Positions 51,728 to 63,848 of a DNA stretch of 64,000 nt are shown piece after piece. Location of the stretch: positions 2,914,001 through 2,978,000 of the forward strand of contig JAHYIO010000001.1 of assembly GCA_020543525.1 (NCBI GenBank). The letters run 5' to 3'. The DNA comes from Coriolopsis trogii (taxonomy: Eukaryota > Basidiomycota > Agaricomycetes > Polyporales > Polyporaceae). Under the pieces are notes generated by a model that made no database searches, had not been told where the DNA came from, and saw only the letters and a list, made by a program, of their open reading frames with translations. A program made the translations under genes and the position numbers. Positions within the stretch are counted from its first letter, which is position 1. Each line of letters opens with the position of its first letter.

Positions 51728-51961
51728 TCCTCGCTCTCTCCAAGCCGTGCTGGAGGCAGATGGGCCTCGTGAGCAGCTACCTCGGATTGGCTTAGCTGCA
51801 ATCAGCAGTCCTTATGCGAGTCGAGGGCAGATAAGGGCGAGCAGAGCACAGAGACCAAGCGCGTGACGTCACCATACCCATCATTCGATTTGGATCTGAG
51901 ACGACTATATGCGCTCGCTTGTCGTCCCCGCCACATCTCCTTCTCTCTCTCCCTCTGTGCG
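51728..51961. promoter_or_regulatory. Shared divergent promoter AVT transporter / steryl-ester hydrolase
   Basis: About 234 bases between the two starts, though the transporter start is not certain. A gcgtgacgtcaccat sequence at 51860-51874 contains the palindrome TGACGTCA, a CRE/bZIP-type site. Confidence 0.5.
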
Positions 51962-53490
51962 ATGCCCCGCCTCCCGTTCCTCGGCCGTCTCACATCCAGA
52001 GACTACGCCGCCCTCGTCCTCGGCGGCATCTTCGTCTTCCTCGAGGCCATCCTCACCGTCGTCATCTCCTTCCTCCCAAAGTCCGTCATCCAGTGGTTCT
52101 ACGACCGCTCACGCTCTCTTTTCCACTTCGCCGTGGGCCCGCCCATACCCAAATCCCATGAACAACATCTCGCAGAGCGCATACGTCGCGCAGAGGACTT
52201 TTCCAGGCTATGCGAAATCTTTGGATACGAGCACGAAGAACACGTCGTTCTCACCAAGGACGGCTACCTCCTCGGTCTCCATCGTCTTCCTGCCAAGAAG
52301 GGTGAGACCCGAGAGCACCCCGGCGCGTCCACAGGCAAGCCCGTCGTATACCTCCACCATGGTCTTCTCATGAACTCGGAGGTCTGGGTGTGTCTTACCT
52401 CTCCTCAACGCTCCCTCGCCTTCACCCTCGTCGAGCTCGGCTTCGACGTCTGGCTCGGTAACAACCGCGGCAACAAGTACTCCAAAAAATCCATATACCA
52501 CAATCCCAACTCGACCAAGTTCTGGGATTACAGCATCGATGACTTTGCGTGGCATGATATCCCGGATTCCATTGCATACATCCTCGCGGTCACCAAGGAA
52601 CCTAGCCTCAGCTATGTCGGCTTCAGCCAGGGTACCGCTCAGGCCTTCGCCGCACTCAGCATACATCCCCCTCTCAACGAGAAGATTAACGTCTTCATCG
52701 CCCTCGCTCCTGCCATGAGTCCGGCTGGTCTCGCCGCCTCGGTCGTCGACAGTCTCATGAAAGCTTCGTACGTCTTCTCTCCTCTCCCAAGCCATCTAGA
52801 AATGGAATGCTCACCTGTTTTCCCAGCCCCACTCTCGTCTTCCTCATATTCGGTCGCAAGTCGATCATGTCCTCCGTGCCCACCTGGCAGTCTCTCCTCT
52901 ACCCGCCCGTCTTCTCCGCCGCGATCACCTCGTCCCTCACTTGGCTCTTCAACTGGCGCTGCGCGAACATCTCCCCCCTCCAAAAGCTCGCCGCCTTCCC
53001 ACACCTCTACTCGCCCGCCTCCGTCAAGTCCGTCGTGCACTGGTTCCAAATCATGCGGAACGCCAAGTTCCAGATGTACGACGACGACGTCCAGCGCGTC
53101 ATGATCATCCGCCGCGCCGCCAAGCCCTCAGGTGTGACCGCCTACGCCCCCGCCCGCTTCCCGACCAGGAACATCGTCAGCCCCATCGTCCTCCTCTACG
53201 GCGACAGCGACTCGCTCGTCGACATCGACGTCATGCTCCACGAGCTGCCCAAGAAGAACGTCCACGTCCGCAGGCTGCACGGGTACGAGCACCTCGACGT
53301 CATCTGGGGCGACCACATCGACCGGGACGTTATCCCGCACGTCGTCAGCGCGCTCAGGGAGCATTGTGTCGACCCGCGCAGGCTGGAGAGCGCCGTCAAG
53401 ATGACGAACGGGTTCGATGCGGGTTCGTTAGACGACGACCTCACGGCGTCGAGCACGCCTGCGGATACCCTGTCTGGATACGAGAGTTGA
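51962..53490 (+). CDS. Steryl-ester hydrolase / acid-lipase family alpha/beta-hydrolase
   Basis: A membrane-anchored lipase of the Yeh1/Yeh2/Tgl1 type that frees sterols from steryl esters. The start at 51962 (MPRLPFLGRLTSRDY) places a single N-terminal hydrophobic helix (AALVLGGIFVFLEAILTVVI). The family's lipase-associated region reads FGYEHEEHVVLTKDGYLLGL and VVYLHHGLLMNSEVWV, followed by WLGNNRGNKYSKKS. The nucleophile elbow is YVGFSQGTAQAF with Ser in GFSQG. After one intron the other triad members are Asp in LLYGDSDSLVD and His in LHGYEHLDVIWGD. A hydrophilic tail ends at 53490. An upstream in-frame Met at 51863 would add 33 residues and is less likely. Confidence 0.93.
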
Positions 53491-54165
53491 TATCCGTATA
53501 GGCGCGCACAGGTATGTAGATGTGTTATACCCGATGTTTTTGGAGGCTTCAGTCGGTAGCATGAGGGATGCGTGCATCAGATGCCTCCGCATATATAGCT
53601 CCTCGGGCATGTCCAGAATACCATAATGTATTTAAGTCTGCGCACATTCTAATGAATCAAACGAGGACTCTGTTGGAACTATGCATCACGGACTGGCCGT
53701 TACAGGTCCGGGGTGAGAGTGAGAGACAGCTTGCGATTGAGTATGACGGTCGATCGACGGGGCTACATGCGTGTGCTGGTATTCTATCGTAAATTGCGTG
53801 AGGACTGCGAGATGGACTGCGGTACAGGCAGAGAGCAAGCGGCGAGCGTGCTATATGGAGCGTCCACCGATTAGTGTATGTAGGCCGTGCCGTGGGACTG
53901 TATCGTGAGCTGCGTGCGTTGAAGAAAAGAGTCGTGATGCTGGTGGGTGTAAGCCCAAAACGTGAGGATGCAAGACAAGCCCTGTAGAGTAGTAATGAAG
54001 AAAGGGGAGGGGAGAGACCGGGACGTGGCCTGTAAAGCAAAAAGCGGTTATAGAGCAAAGATGAGAGATGATTATGCTACAAATGTACAGTATGAATGTG
54101 AGCGGAGGAACACCGAAGCAAGAGCTCGATACTCGGGCAGTGTTCTATGTGGTGAGAGGTCAACT
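53491..54165. other. Convergent intergenic, 0.67 kb
   Basis: 3' flanks of the steryl-ester hydrolase and ITC1 genes. No exon, repeat or RNA gene recognised. Confidence 0.5.
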
Positions 54166-57100
54166 TCACGCCGCGTTGATAGCCTTGCGGTTCGTCCACT
54201 GCATGTAGGGTTCGCGCAGGAGCTCTGCTCCCGCATGCTTGCGTGCGCTACGACGTGCCTCGGGTATCTTCGCATTCGCATTCAGGTCCTATGGGTGCAT
54301 TCGTGTCACGTTGTGTGTGGACGCAGACAGAGATGCGAATACGTACTGCAGCGCGTCGCCGCATTCCAGGAGCGATATGGTTCCACCACTTGGTGAATGC
54401 GTTCTTGAGCGCCAGCTCCCTATGGCCCTTGGGATTCAGCCATGCTACAAATTCCTGCACCTGCGCACCCCGTCGCCCATCAGCATATTATGACTTGTTC
54501 CAAGTGGAGAATGAACTCCTCACCTCCTCGAGGTCATTGAAGACCGCCCACTCGTTGGATCGCAGCATGCCTTCCGGACCCTCCTCCACTCTCCGCCTCT
54601 CGTCGATGTTCTCCTCGCGCCTCTGCAGCAACTCGAGATCGAACTCGCTCGCGCCCTGCACAAAGATCCTGCCCGTGCCATACTGCACGGTCCCTCCAGA
54701 CCCGATTAGAGACGCCGCACCCATGCCGTCGAACCACCACACGCGGTTGTAAAACCGGTCGCGGCCGAGGGGCTTCACACGGATCGAGCCGAGCAGCTTG
54801 CGGAACTCGCGCTCGATGCTCTCAAGCCGCCGCTCGAGCTTGTTCACTTCCTCGTCCAGACGTCGATGTTCTGCGATGGCCTGTTTGAGCGACGACGCCT
54901 TTGCTCGCGCTGCCTCCCGCTCCTTGGCGGCGGTACGTCGCGTCGATGCTGGTCGTGAGTCCACCTCGTCGGATCCGGGCACGTCGGAGAGGTCCGACGA
55001 GTCCTGCATCGTCACATCCTCATCTGTCTTGCCGTTGGGCTTCCCAACCATCTGAGTCTCGCCTTGCAGGACCGCCATCTCTTCCATGCTACACAAAGAT
55101 TAATGCGCGGAACCATGCGAGGCGAAGGGAAGCGACACGTACTACTGCTTCTTCGTGCGGTTCACCTCGATCTTCTCTTTCCGCAACGCAGTCAGCTGCT
55201 CCTCGCACCACTCCATGTGCGCATGGATAGCTTTGCTTGACACTGCGAGGTTACACATGAAGTAGATGATCGTAATGCGGTCCCTTGCCGGAAGTTTGTG
55301 GTATAGTTGACCAGGCGCCGTAGGTGTTGTCAGCCGTGGGGGAGTGGGAGTAGTATACGGTGTCGGCGCTGTTGAGCTGCCCGGCTCGTGAGGTTGGTCA
55401 TCGGGAGCAAAGAGCAAACGAGTGAGTATCTCGCGCAGTCGAGGGAAATTCTCGAGATTGGCGTGCTATATATTGGGTATAAGTGAGGTAGTGGTACTCG
55501 CAGCGGACAATGCTTACATCCTTGAGACATCCCAACAACGACTCCTCCCAACCTTCACGCCCTTCCCCATGGCGTAGTGGGGCACGTTCCCAGTTGTTGC
55601 CGATATCAGCCAGCGCGTTGGTCAGCTGCTCGATTGTCACACCCAGGAACTCGTCGTCTCCGTTCTCCTCTTTGAGGTTCACTAGCGACACGACTGCGCT
55701 ATGTCTGTTGTAGGGCACGGTGCGCAAGTTGTAGATGAGCGTAGCATGGATCTCCGCAAGGAGGGGACACTGTGGCTCGATGACCGAATGTCGGAGCGCT
55801 CCCTCAAAATCGTCCATCGTGAATGTTGAGATATGCAATGGTTGGCTGCATCACATGCAGGTCAGCACAACACGGAACCACAACCAAAGCAGCTCTCAAG
55901 CGTACCCGTAGACAACAAGAAAGTTCCACGACATCAAGAACGCCACATTGGTATCTTGGTCCTCTCCGAACGGCATGGCGAGCTTGCTCGGTACTGGTCG
56001 CTTCAGCTTCATGCCCGCTCTCTTCTCCTTGTCTCCCAACACGATGTCCAAGTCTTCCGTTGGGTATCGTACAGGCTTCTTTTTCTTCTTCTCGGCTGCG
56101 AGACGGTCGATCTCCTCCTTGACCTTGAGCTGATTTTCCGCTCTCTCGCGTTCCTCTCTCTGGCGCTGTTCTGCTACTGCTATGGCGAGCAGCTTCTCTT
56201 TCTCCGCTATTACCGTAACAGGTCAACTCGAGAGTGGAATACAACGCAGGCGGGGACTTACCTTTCTCTTCTGCCATCTGTCTTCGTTTCTTCGCTGCAG
56301 GACCCTCCTTGTCCTCCCATACTTTCTTCCGCTTGTCGATTTCTCCCTTCTTCATAGTCTCGACGCCTTTCCGGATATCATCGGGCATCACAGTGCTCAC
56401 CCCGTACCTCGCAGCAATGGCGGGTTTCACGGTCCATGGTGAAGCAACTGCAGCATCCCTGTCCACACAGTCGCGAATGAAGCGACGAAGTATAGATTTG
56501 GAGAATGCGAGACGATCTCGGCTAGAGCGGGCGGCGGCGTGAGTTGAGAAAGCGCTGGGGAGTGGGACAAAGCGTACCTCATGATTTGACATTGCACGTT
56601 CATGAGGGTGTTGCTATAGTGTCCCCGACTCGTCTCCTTGCCTTTGTTCTTCTCGTGATTTCGCCCAAAGCCCGGTTGTTTCTCCTCTTCCAACACTTGA
56701 ACCTGATACACATATTTCGTGGGGTCGTCCATAGCAATGGAGTCCTTTACTGGAATCTTGAGGTCCTCTGCAATCTTGTGGATTGCTGTAGGCTCGTCGG
56801 ACAGAGGGGAGGAGGCGGTGGAGGTAGACGCCACAGGTACAGGACTCCGGGCGAGTGCAGAGGTCTTGGGAGGTATGGCCTGGACTACACGAGCGAGATA
56901 CCTTCCAGATGTGCACACATGAGCGAAGGTAGGTTGACATGAACTATAAGCACCTACTTCTCCCCTTTGATGTCCACGTAGACCTCTATGAGAGCGTATG
57001 TTGGTTAGGAATAGGCCATGCAAGGGAAGAACTGATTCATGACGCACTTTCGTCGGGGTAGTATCGGTCCTTGAAGCGATCGTACACGGCCTCAACCAGG

Positions 57101-57558
57101 TGGTCCAGACGACCCATAACCTCTGGAAGGATGGGTAACACGGACTGGTCAGTGAGACACGTAAACCACGCGAATGGAGGGTGAACGTACGCCACTGGAC
57201 TGCTTTCAGCACAGCAGCCTTTAGCTGGTCTGGGAACCTCGAGTGCATTGTACGGGCCTCTTGCCGCTCGCTCTCCAACGCTTGGAAGTAGTCGAGGCCA
57301 CTCTTGCCTGTAACCTCGCACTGGAATTGTTTGACTCTATAGAAAGACATCCGTGCCGCGTAGGCCCTGGAGAACAGAGAGGTCATCAGAGGCGCGGTGG
57401 ATGGCGAAGAAGTGGGGGCCGGCGCACTCGTAATTCTCGAAGATCTCGCCGGTCTCGGCGAGGTAGAACACCTCTCGACTAGGGTCGCTCTTGAGGGCAT
57501 CGAGGAGGGCAGGTGAGGGCTCGGTGAGGAGGACGCGTTTGCGCCTGCAGGTGGGCAT
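54166..57558 (-). CDS. ITC1: ISWI-complex subunit Itc1/ACF1-like (WAC, DDT, WHIM domains)
   Basis: The large accessory subunit of an ISWI chromatin remodeller that spaces nucleosomes. The start at 57558 gives MPTCRRKRVLLTEPSPALLD, then a WAC domain: REVFYLAETGEIFENYE joined to RMSFYRVKQFQCEVTGKSGL and DYFQALESE. A charged middle follows (IDKRKKVWEDKEGPAAKKRR, then a Lys/Glu-rich coiled coil). A DDT domain reads VAFLMSWNFLVVYG, QPLHISTFTMDDFEGALRH. WHIM segments follow: LLFAPDDQPHEP, LPARDRITIIYFMCNLAVSS, then KLERRLESIEREFRKLLGSI and IRVKPLGRDRFYNRVWWFDG. The C-terminus QEFVAWLNPKGHRELALKNA, FTKWWNHIAPGMRRR ends in NRKAINAA at 54166. About 12 introns. Confidence 0.93.
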
Positions 57559-58450
57559 GGCGGATACGGGCGGGGGGCGAGAAGGGAGGCGGTGGTGGGA
57601 GAGAGGAAGAGACGGGGGGAGGGGGTGGGGAGGGGGGCGGCAGGAGGCTAGGTTGGAACCCGAAGGCGTGAAGCGGTCCCCTTCGCATTTTTGCAGCAGT
57701 GCGTCTCCCGAGAGCCTCACTCACGCTCAGCCACCAGCACCGTTCTCGCTTTTCCAACTCAGCTCCGTCCCCTCTTCTTCTCCACCACCACCTCCTCCCC
57801 GTCCCCGCTCGCCCGCTATGCATGTCCATGTGCTCTCTGTCGGTCTCTTGGTCTCTCTGCCGCCGTCAACCTCGATTAGACACTCGCAGAAGGAGGCGGA
57901 TATCCAGGTACAGTTCAGACCGACACCATGTTGTCCGCCTTGCTCGCGATTACTCCTCTGCTCCGGTCGGGCGATCTCTTGCAACGTCTGGGGTTGCCGC
58001 GAGCGTCGCCTCCCTCTTACGGGCGTGCAGTAGAGCAAGCTACATATGAATCCACGCCGTTGCTGCCGACGCGCGCTCCCCGAGAGGCAGTGGACACCGG
58101 AGGTCTCTCGGCCCTAACCACAAAATCCATTTGCGCTCACACAACATACAATCAGGCCAGGCGCGCCGTTGGAGATCGATATGTAGCGGAGAAGGTTGAG
58201 GACTACCCAGGTATAGACGGTGGGGGAATGCAAGCATGGCTCCCAACCGCGTTCGTGCCCCCTCGGTTTCCTGCGGCGAACACCCCTTGTACCCTCAAGC
58301 TCCCGGCGCGCGACAAACTGCAACATGGCTGTCGCTTCCTCCACCGGGATCTGGTGTCTGGGCCTGGCCGCGCCGACTTGATACTGCGACAATGACACCC
58401 TGGATTGACGCGTCGATACGGTCACGTGCCGGTTCCTTGGTCACTACATA
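57559..58450. other. Intergenic, 0.89 kb: ITC1 upstream region up to the transposon
   Basis: Contains the ITC1 promoter, with a CT/AG-skewed tract at about 57560-57650. No convincing gene; the short open frames on both strands lack recognisable products. It ends at the TA dinucleotide where the transposon inserted. Confidence 0.45.
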
Positions 58451-58475
58451 CAGTGGCGGTCTAAAATAATGCCCG
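58451..58475 (+). repeat. Left terminal inverted repeat of the transposon
   Basis: 25 bases starting cagtggcggtc and ending aatgcccg. It matches the right end in inverted orientation except for one T/A change at position 12. A partial echo (gggcgtctaaaatat) follows at 58485-58499, perhaps a subterminal repeat. Confidence 0.9.
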
Positions 58476-58499
58476 GGGGTCATTGGGCGTCTAAAATAT

Positions 58500-59376
58500 C
58501 GTATTGGGGCAGCATTCTTGAGCAATGTCTGGACATCTGTGTACACATTAATACCCTACTATGTGCTCTATCCATACATACAAGAAAGAATTTGAATGAC
58601 CCAGAATTGGCAGAGATATTCAAGTAACAATCTTGTGACCCTATTTTGAGAGGTATCATAAGGTGACCCATACAAACCATCTTTGACCTCTATAAGGAGT
58701 TGAGATTACAATCTACTATTGTTTGTGTGATAATAGGAATGCATCACTATTAATGTATCTATGGAACCAGAGATAGTAGTACAAACTGCTAAGGGAGCCT
58801 CATAAATAAGACAACAATGCTCCCATAACATGTTGCTTCCTACACCATTATATATATTGAGAAGTCATAATATCATGGTACAGAGTAGTATATCTTCCTG
58901 TTTGCATTCTGACTACTCACTTTGCCAGGTTGTTGTCAGACTTGATATTTCAATAATTTGGTTTGAGTATTGAAAGCAGCCTTACTACCTGTACTATTAT
59001 TACTCCCTAGAAAGACCCAGTTGGTTCTGACGTATGAAAGCTGGGTGTTATAAAGACTCAAGTACAAAGTATATAACCCACTATTCAGAATGTCAGTCCA
59101 GTTTTTGCTTCAAGTAGAGTAATGTGATTACTATCTTGGCATAGGGTTTCAGAGCATAGCAAAGTTTAGTATGTCTTTTATCCTTGATGCTAGGTATCCA
59201 TAAGCTGGAGACCATAGCAATATTTGCATGACATAGTGTTCTCTTAAATAGACACTGAATTGAAGCATCAGGTATTGTAGGAGAGTCAGGCCACAATTAC
59301 TACTATTGCATCCTTTGGAGCATAGTTGGTATTCCGACTTTTTGCTGATATAGCTAAGTACAGTTGAATCTTTCAC
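58500..59376 (-). pseudogene. Decayed transposase region (Tc1/mariner type, tentative)
   Basis: Two overlapping minus-strand frames at 59093-59376 give short pieces. One reads TIPDASIQCLFKRTLCHANI and continues through KRHTKLCYALKPYAK. The order (a repressor-like helix, 'IQ-x-x-LKR', a basic stretch, then a region before a Trp) is reminiscent of the DNA-binding to catalytic junction of Tc1 transposases. Downstream the frames are broken by many stops, so the DDE motif cannot be traced. Identity rests mainly on the element's ends; the protein evidence is weak. Confidence 0.35.
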
Positions 59377-60000
59377 AAGTCTCCTATATCACAATATAGT
59401 ATCCATGCCAACACATAAATTGGTTATGGCAGAGAATATCTACACTCCATGATTGGAGATACAAAACAGAAATATACTCAATTTTGTCACTCATAATCAG
59501 CATTACCCACATTTAACCTCCCTTAAGACCTTGGAACTGCATGGAAGTGGCCTGTATAATATAGTGTTCTATATAATAGGCCCCATAGTATTTGTATATA
59601 CATTGGGACTTGGCTTTGTGAATCCTGGGATAAGATACAGGTCTGTGTTTCCAGAGGGTGACTGTCTAAAATGGACACAATTATGAATGCAGTTGCCAGT
59701 CAATATGGCCACATTGTACATGGTTTCTGCTACAGATGTATGCATAGTGAGGAGTAGTAAACCTTTGTAGAGAATGCATTCATATGTCTCAATCTGGTGG
59801 TAGGAAATCAGTCAAATTATTCAGATAATACTCAATTTTACACTCATCCAATGTGCATCCTAGCTGCATTACCCGGCTCCTATTAGGTAGGCAATGCCAA
59901 TGAATACATGCATAAGTAATGTGCAGCACTAGTAATATGATACAGCACACAGTCTGGCTATACAGGGTATACTTATGGAGAAAATGCGAAAAAATGGGGG

Positions 60001-60025
60001 CGGGCATTATTTTTGACCGCCACTG
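60001..60025 (-). repeat. Right terminal inverted repeat of the transposon
   Basis: 25 bases whose reverse complement starts cagtggcggtcaaaaataat and ends gcccg. Followed directly by the TA target duplication at 60026-60027. Confidence 0.9.
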
Positions 60026-60027
60026 TA

Positions 60028-60554
60028 GTAACACACCCACTACAGTAAGTGTTCGCCGCCGCTATCTTCGGACTTGATTCTTGCGTCGGATGTTCCGAGT
60101 CACTTCAAGGCAAGTCATATGTTGGCTTGGCAGGAGAAACGTGTTGTCGTTCCTGTGGGAGTTCGCGGGACATCCTGATGTCGAAGGCGCCCGTCACACC
60201 GGCCGTATCCTCATCAATATGGTATTGCGATAAACTGGTACACGTACAGCGAGAAACAAGATACAACGGAGTGTACAGTACGAGCACAGTCCGATGACAT
60301 GATGTCATCGTAGTAATCCAGCACAGGCCTAATGTACAAGTCGTGATTGTCATGAGCGGAGGGATTAGGGTATGCGACTATGCGATAGATCGTGCAACAG
60401 ATGAGCAGTGAAAGGTAAATAGAAAAGCAAAATCCTGGGGTATCAATGTCAGCTCCATGTTTATTTGTCGCACTCCATGAGAATGCTCACCATCTAAGTC
60501 GAGATCTCAAATCCCCGGTAGCCAAACGAGCGATCTAGCTCCCTCCTAACCAAC
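60028..60554. other. Intergenic, 0.53 kb, right of the transposon
   Basis: The 3' flank of the disordered-protein gene. A short palindrome, atgacatgatgtcat, lies at 60294-60308. No gene recognised. Confidence 0.45.
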
Positions 60555-63382
60555 TCAATACCGCGTCTTCGAGGAAGTCTGCGAAGGAGGTTGCCTACCC
60601 TTCGGTGTGCCACTCGCGTCAACCATCTTCCCATTCGACAGCTGCGGTTGCCTGCTCTGTGCGCTCGACGAGCTTGGCGGCTCCGGGGTGTGGCTGCCCG
60701 ACTTGTCCCCCGAGCGGCCCAACAGCCTCCTCAGCTTGCCTCCAGACCGTTCCTTCTCCTTGGCTTTCTCCTTCTCCCCGATCGCGTCAACCATGACAAT
60801 CGCCTTGGCGGCGGGAGACATCGTTGACTTGCCGGCGCCTGCCGTGGTCTGCGCCAGCGTATGCTTCGTAGGGATCTGCGAGTCGGACTGACTCCGCTGG
60901 TGCTTGAGTGGGGGTGCCCCGGGGCGACCAGGCGCCTTGCCCTTCCCATCGATGTTGACGAGTACCCAGCCTTCTTGGATCGAGTTCCGGCGGGGTGCGT
61001 TGGTGGGTCTTGATGGATGAGCGTGACCGTTCGCGACCGCAGCACCATTGGGACTTCTCGCTGCTGCAGGTCCGTTCGGCATAGTGCCGTTCGGCGGGGA
61101 GGCCAGGCGATCCGGAGTAGTGTTGCCAATGAGAACCGCCGCCTCGCTCTTCCTCGTGCCCTCTCCCTCAGCCTGCTTCTGCTGGACAGGTCGTCGAGCC
61201 TCCACGTTCTTCGTCGGCTGGTCCAACGTCGCCCCCTTCTCCCCGAACGCGTCGCCCTCCTGACTCGGCTGCTCTGTAATGGTCGGCGGAATCATGTTCG
61301 AACTGTTGCGACTAGTGCTCGAGCTGGTGGTAAGAGGTGGTGTTCCGTTGGGCCCCACAACGTCATCCTGCCTCTTCTCCTCCTTTGGAGTAGACGCCCA
61401 CGCTCCAGGGAGCACCGGCCCGTTCGAGCCGCGTTGTTCCAGTGGCTCGCCCGGTTGGGCAGCTTGCAGCTCGGTACGCGCGCCGCCACTGGCTCTGCGC
61501 TCGCGCGGACCGTGAAGAACGCCGCGTGAAGCCGACATCTGGGAAGGGGGCCGGAGAAGGTCGCCGTTCGTTGCCTGTTCCGGCTCCTTGCCTGTCCAGG
61601 CGATGGGTATATCAGTGGACCGCCAGCCCGTGCTGGACGAGAACGCAGAATCGCGGAACGCGCCCGGTCCTAGGAGGGGAGGTGTCGGTACGCGGGGAGC
61701 CTCTGAACTTGTTCGGGCGAAGTCTGGGCGCACGCCATCGGTCGAGTGTCGTCCCGGGTGCACGCTCTCGGTCTGTCCGAGGACCCCGGTGGACGGGGAT
61801 AGGCGTAGAGGCTGAGGTGTAACACTGAGCGGTGTGGTGTTCAAAGGAGACGAAGCTCGCCGGGGTCTGAAGGTGAAGGAGGTAGGACTCGAGCTCTGGC
61901 GTGCAATGTCATACGGGGAGTCTTGTATGGATGCACGGAGCAGCGGGTCGTCGGTGGAAGACATGGAGTAATGCCTCGAATGTTGCCGACCGGATGGAGG
62001 GGCCAAGAATTGAGCGGTTGGAGGCTTCACAGTGGGAGCAGGTAATGCGGCGGAGCGGTTCCAAGGGTTGAACTCTTGCTTGTTGCCTGGAATCACAGGC
62101 GCGGTGGTATAGAAGACGTCAGGCGTCTGGGGTTGACTTCCAGCAATGCGAGCAGTGCCAACCCCCGTCATGTCCACACTCCCTACCTCGCTCTGGACCC
62201 GTCCGTTGTCATTGAGTGACGAATCCGATTGAAAGGCCAAAGGAAGCTGCGCCTTTGGGAAAGGTTTCTTCAGTTTACCGCTGCTACTATTACTGTGACT
62301 TGGCGTCACCTGCTTCAGAGGTGAGGAAAAGAGAGGGGATGTTGAGCGCAGGTGCCCTTCTGATGCCCATCTATCGGTCTTTATTTAGTATCCTGTTTGC
62401 ACGATCAAAGAGAACACACGAACCCTCCATGTGTTGACGCTATTTCTCTCTTCAGCTCGACGTTGGCGACAGTGGGAGACGCAGGTGCTGAGTCGAGAGT
62501 ATGAGTAGGGCCAATGAAGAGCCAGAAGTCCCTAGTGCGTGACCGACTACCCAAGGTGAGAGAGGTAAGTAACGTGAACGAGTGGCGGTCAAGGTCAGCG
62601 AGAAGAGACAGAATCTGGTTGAGGGAATCGATTGCGAACGTGTTCTCTTGGAACCCTAATGCAAACCGCGATGAGACAAAGAACATGTCGTCTGCAGGGA
62701 CGTACTCACAGCCATATCCCTTCAGCTTGAACTCATACGAATCTCCAATCTTCTTCTCATAGGCAATCCCCCTCGGCCAAGCTTTCCTGACTGCTTGTAG
62801 TATGCCCGGAGTCAATGCCAGAGGCGGTTCAATGACGCGCAGAAGAGCAGTAGAGGGGAATGATATAGCAAAGAGTTGTGCTCCAGATTGAGGGAGGGTG
62901 CTGACCGAACCGGTCGGGACAACGGGTATAGAAGAATTCACGGGAGCGGGTTCGGGTCGGGTGAATGCAAGAGCAACACGGTCATCTTGCTCTCGAGCGT
63001 ACTCGATGGTAGAAAGGAAAGAGAAATTGAATGAGTAAATCACAGTCACGATAGAGACAATGAGTCTCTCGGACGTCGCATTCCTCGCATTCGTCCACGG
63101 TTTGTGGTCGAGGGTGAACTCGAAGAAGTGATTGGGGACGTCTTCGCGAACGCTGACGAGTTGCTTCAGCTCCTCGTCGAAGAGACGTCGGAGGCCGTTG
63201 ATGACGCTGTCCGGGAAGTTATAGAGTCTGACATATCCTTGTCCGGCGAACGTGAGGAGAGCGAATCGATTGGGTATTCGCTGAGGGTCGCGCAGGAACT
63301 CCTTCCTGGGGTTGGCAAGGGGGGTAGACGGGACGAGGAGAGGCTTGAGGGCGTTAGGGATGGGGGAGGCGGACTGCGCCAT
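60555..63382 (-). CDS. Large conserved-looking protein with ordered N-domain and long disordered tail
   Basis: Met at 63382 (MAQSASPIPNALKPLLVPST) is preferred over an upstream in-frame Met at 63421. The first ~325 residues look folded: NRFALLTFAGQGYVRLYNFP, FDEELKQLVSVREDVPNHFF, QLFAISFPSTALLRVIEPPL, KKIGDSYEFKLKGYGCEYVP and SLLADLDRHSFTLLTSLTLG. An intron near 62350-62410 joins STHGG to WASEGHLRSTSPLFSSPLKQ in frame. The remaining ~590 residues are Ser/Pro/Asn-rich and disordered, with a conserved-looking island RRNSIQEGWVLVNIDGKGKA and a basic stretch EKAKEKERSGGKLRRLLGRS before the end at 60555. I do not recognise the family. The N-domain has no catalytic motif I can name. It looks like an Agaricomycete-specific regulatory or scaffold protein. 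Confidence 0.75.
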
Positions 63383-63848
63383 GACAAGAGCATGGAGGAG
63401 GGTGTAACGTTGTGATAGCAAGCATGGACAGTCTTTGAGACGGCAGACTGGACTCCAGAACCACGCTTCACGTCACTCTTTCCCGAAACGCGCCTGGTCC
63501 ACGTGCAATTCCCCAGCGCTTTGATTCCCGACCTCCTCCTCACTGCCACAGCAAGACAACGAGCTGCAGCAGACTCACGTCCAACACGCTCTCTCCAGCC
63601 CTCTTCCTCCTGGTCATCCCTCCAGGCCTCCAACCTTGTCACCTACTCCTGTGTTGTGCCGCTCTCGACGCACCGGGGCTATCTGTCCTCCATCACTCGA
63701 CCGAGACACCCCGATGCTCGCGAGTGCCAGGGCCTCCACGTCCGTCCGCTGCGCTCCAGAACGCATGATGTCGAAATGGAACGCTGTCCGGACGTTGAGA
63801 GTCATTGAAGGAGATACACAAGTAGGGCGACGGTATCAACGTCTTTGG
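63383..63848. other. Intergenic, 0.47 kb
   Basis: Upstream region of the disordered-protein gene and possible 3' flank of the gene at the right edge. Nothing recognised. Confidence 0.4.

Larger units (their letters stand above)
58449..60027. mobile_element. Tc1/mariner-like DNA transposon relic with TIRs and TA target duplication
   Basis: A 1,575-base element (58451-60025) that is visibly AT-rich compared with the GC-rich genes around it. Its ends are inverted: cagtggcggtctaaaataat at the left and the complement of cagtggcggtcaaaaataat at the right. The 25-base terminal repeats differ at one position. Both sides are bounded by TA (58449-58450 and 60026-60027), the target duplication of Tc1/mariner elements. 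No open frame exceeds about 85 codons. Minus-strand fragments resemble a decayed transposase (listed separately). Likely inactive. Confidence 0.85.

Noticed and set aside
57491..58395. Overlapping plus-strand frames right of ITC1
   Set aside because: They start inside or beside the ITC1 first exon, share no consistent splice chain and match no family I know.
61017..61529. 170-codon plus-strand frame
   Set aside because: Antisense shadow of the disordered tail; Arg/Leu/Ser-rich composition follows from the complement.
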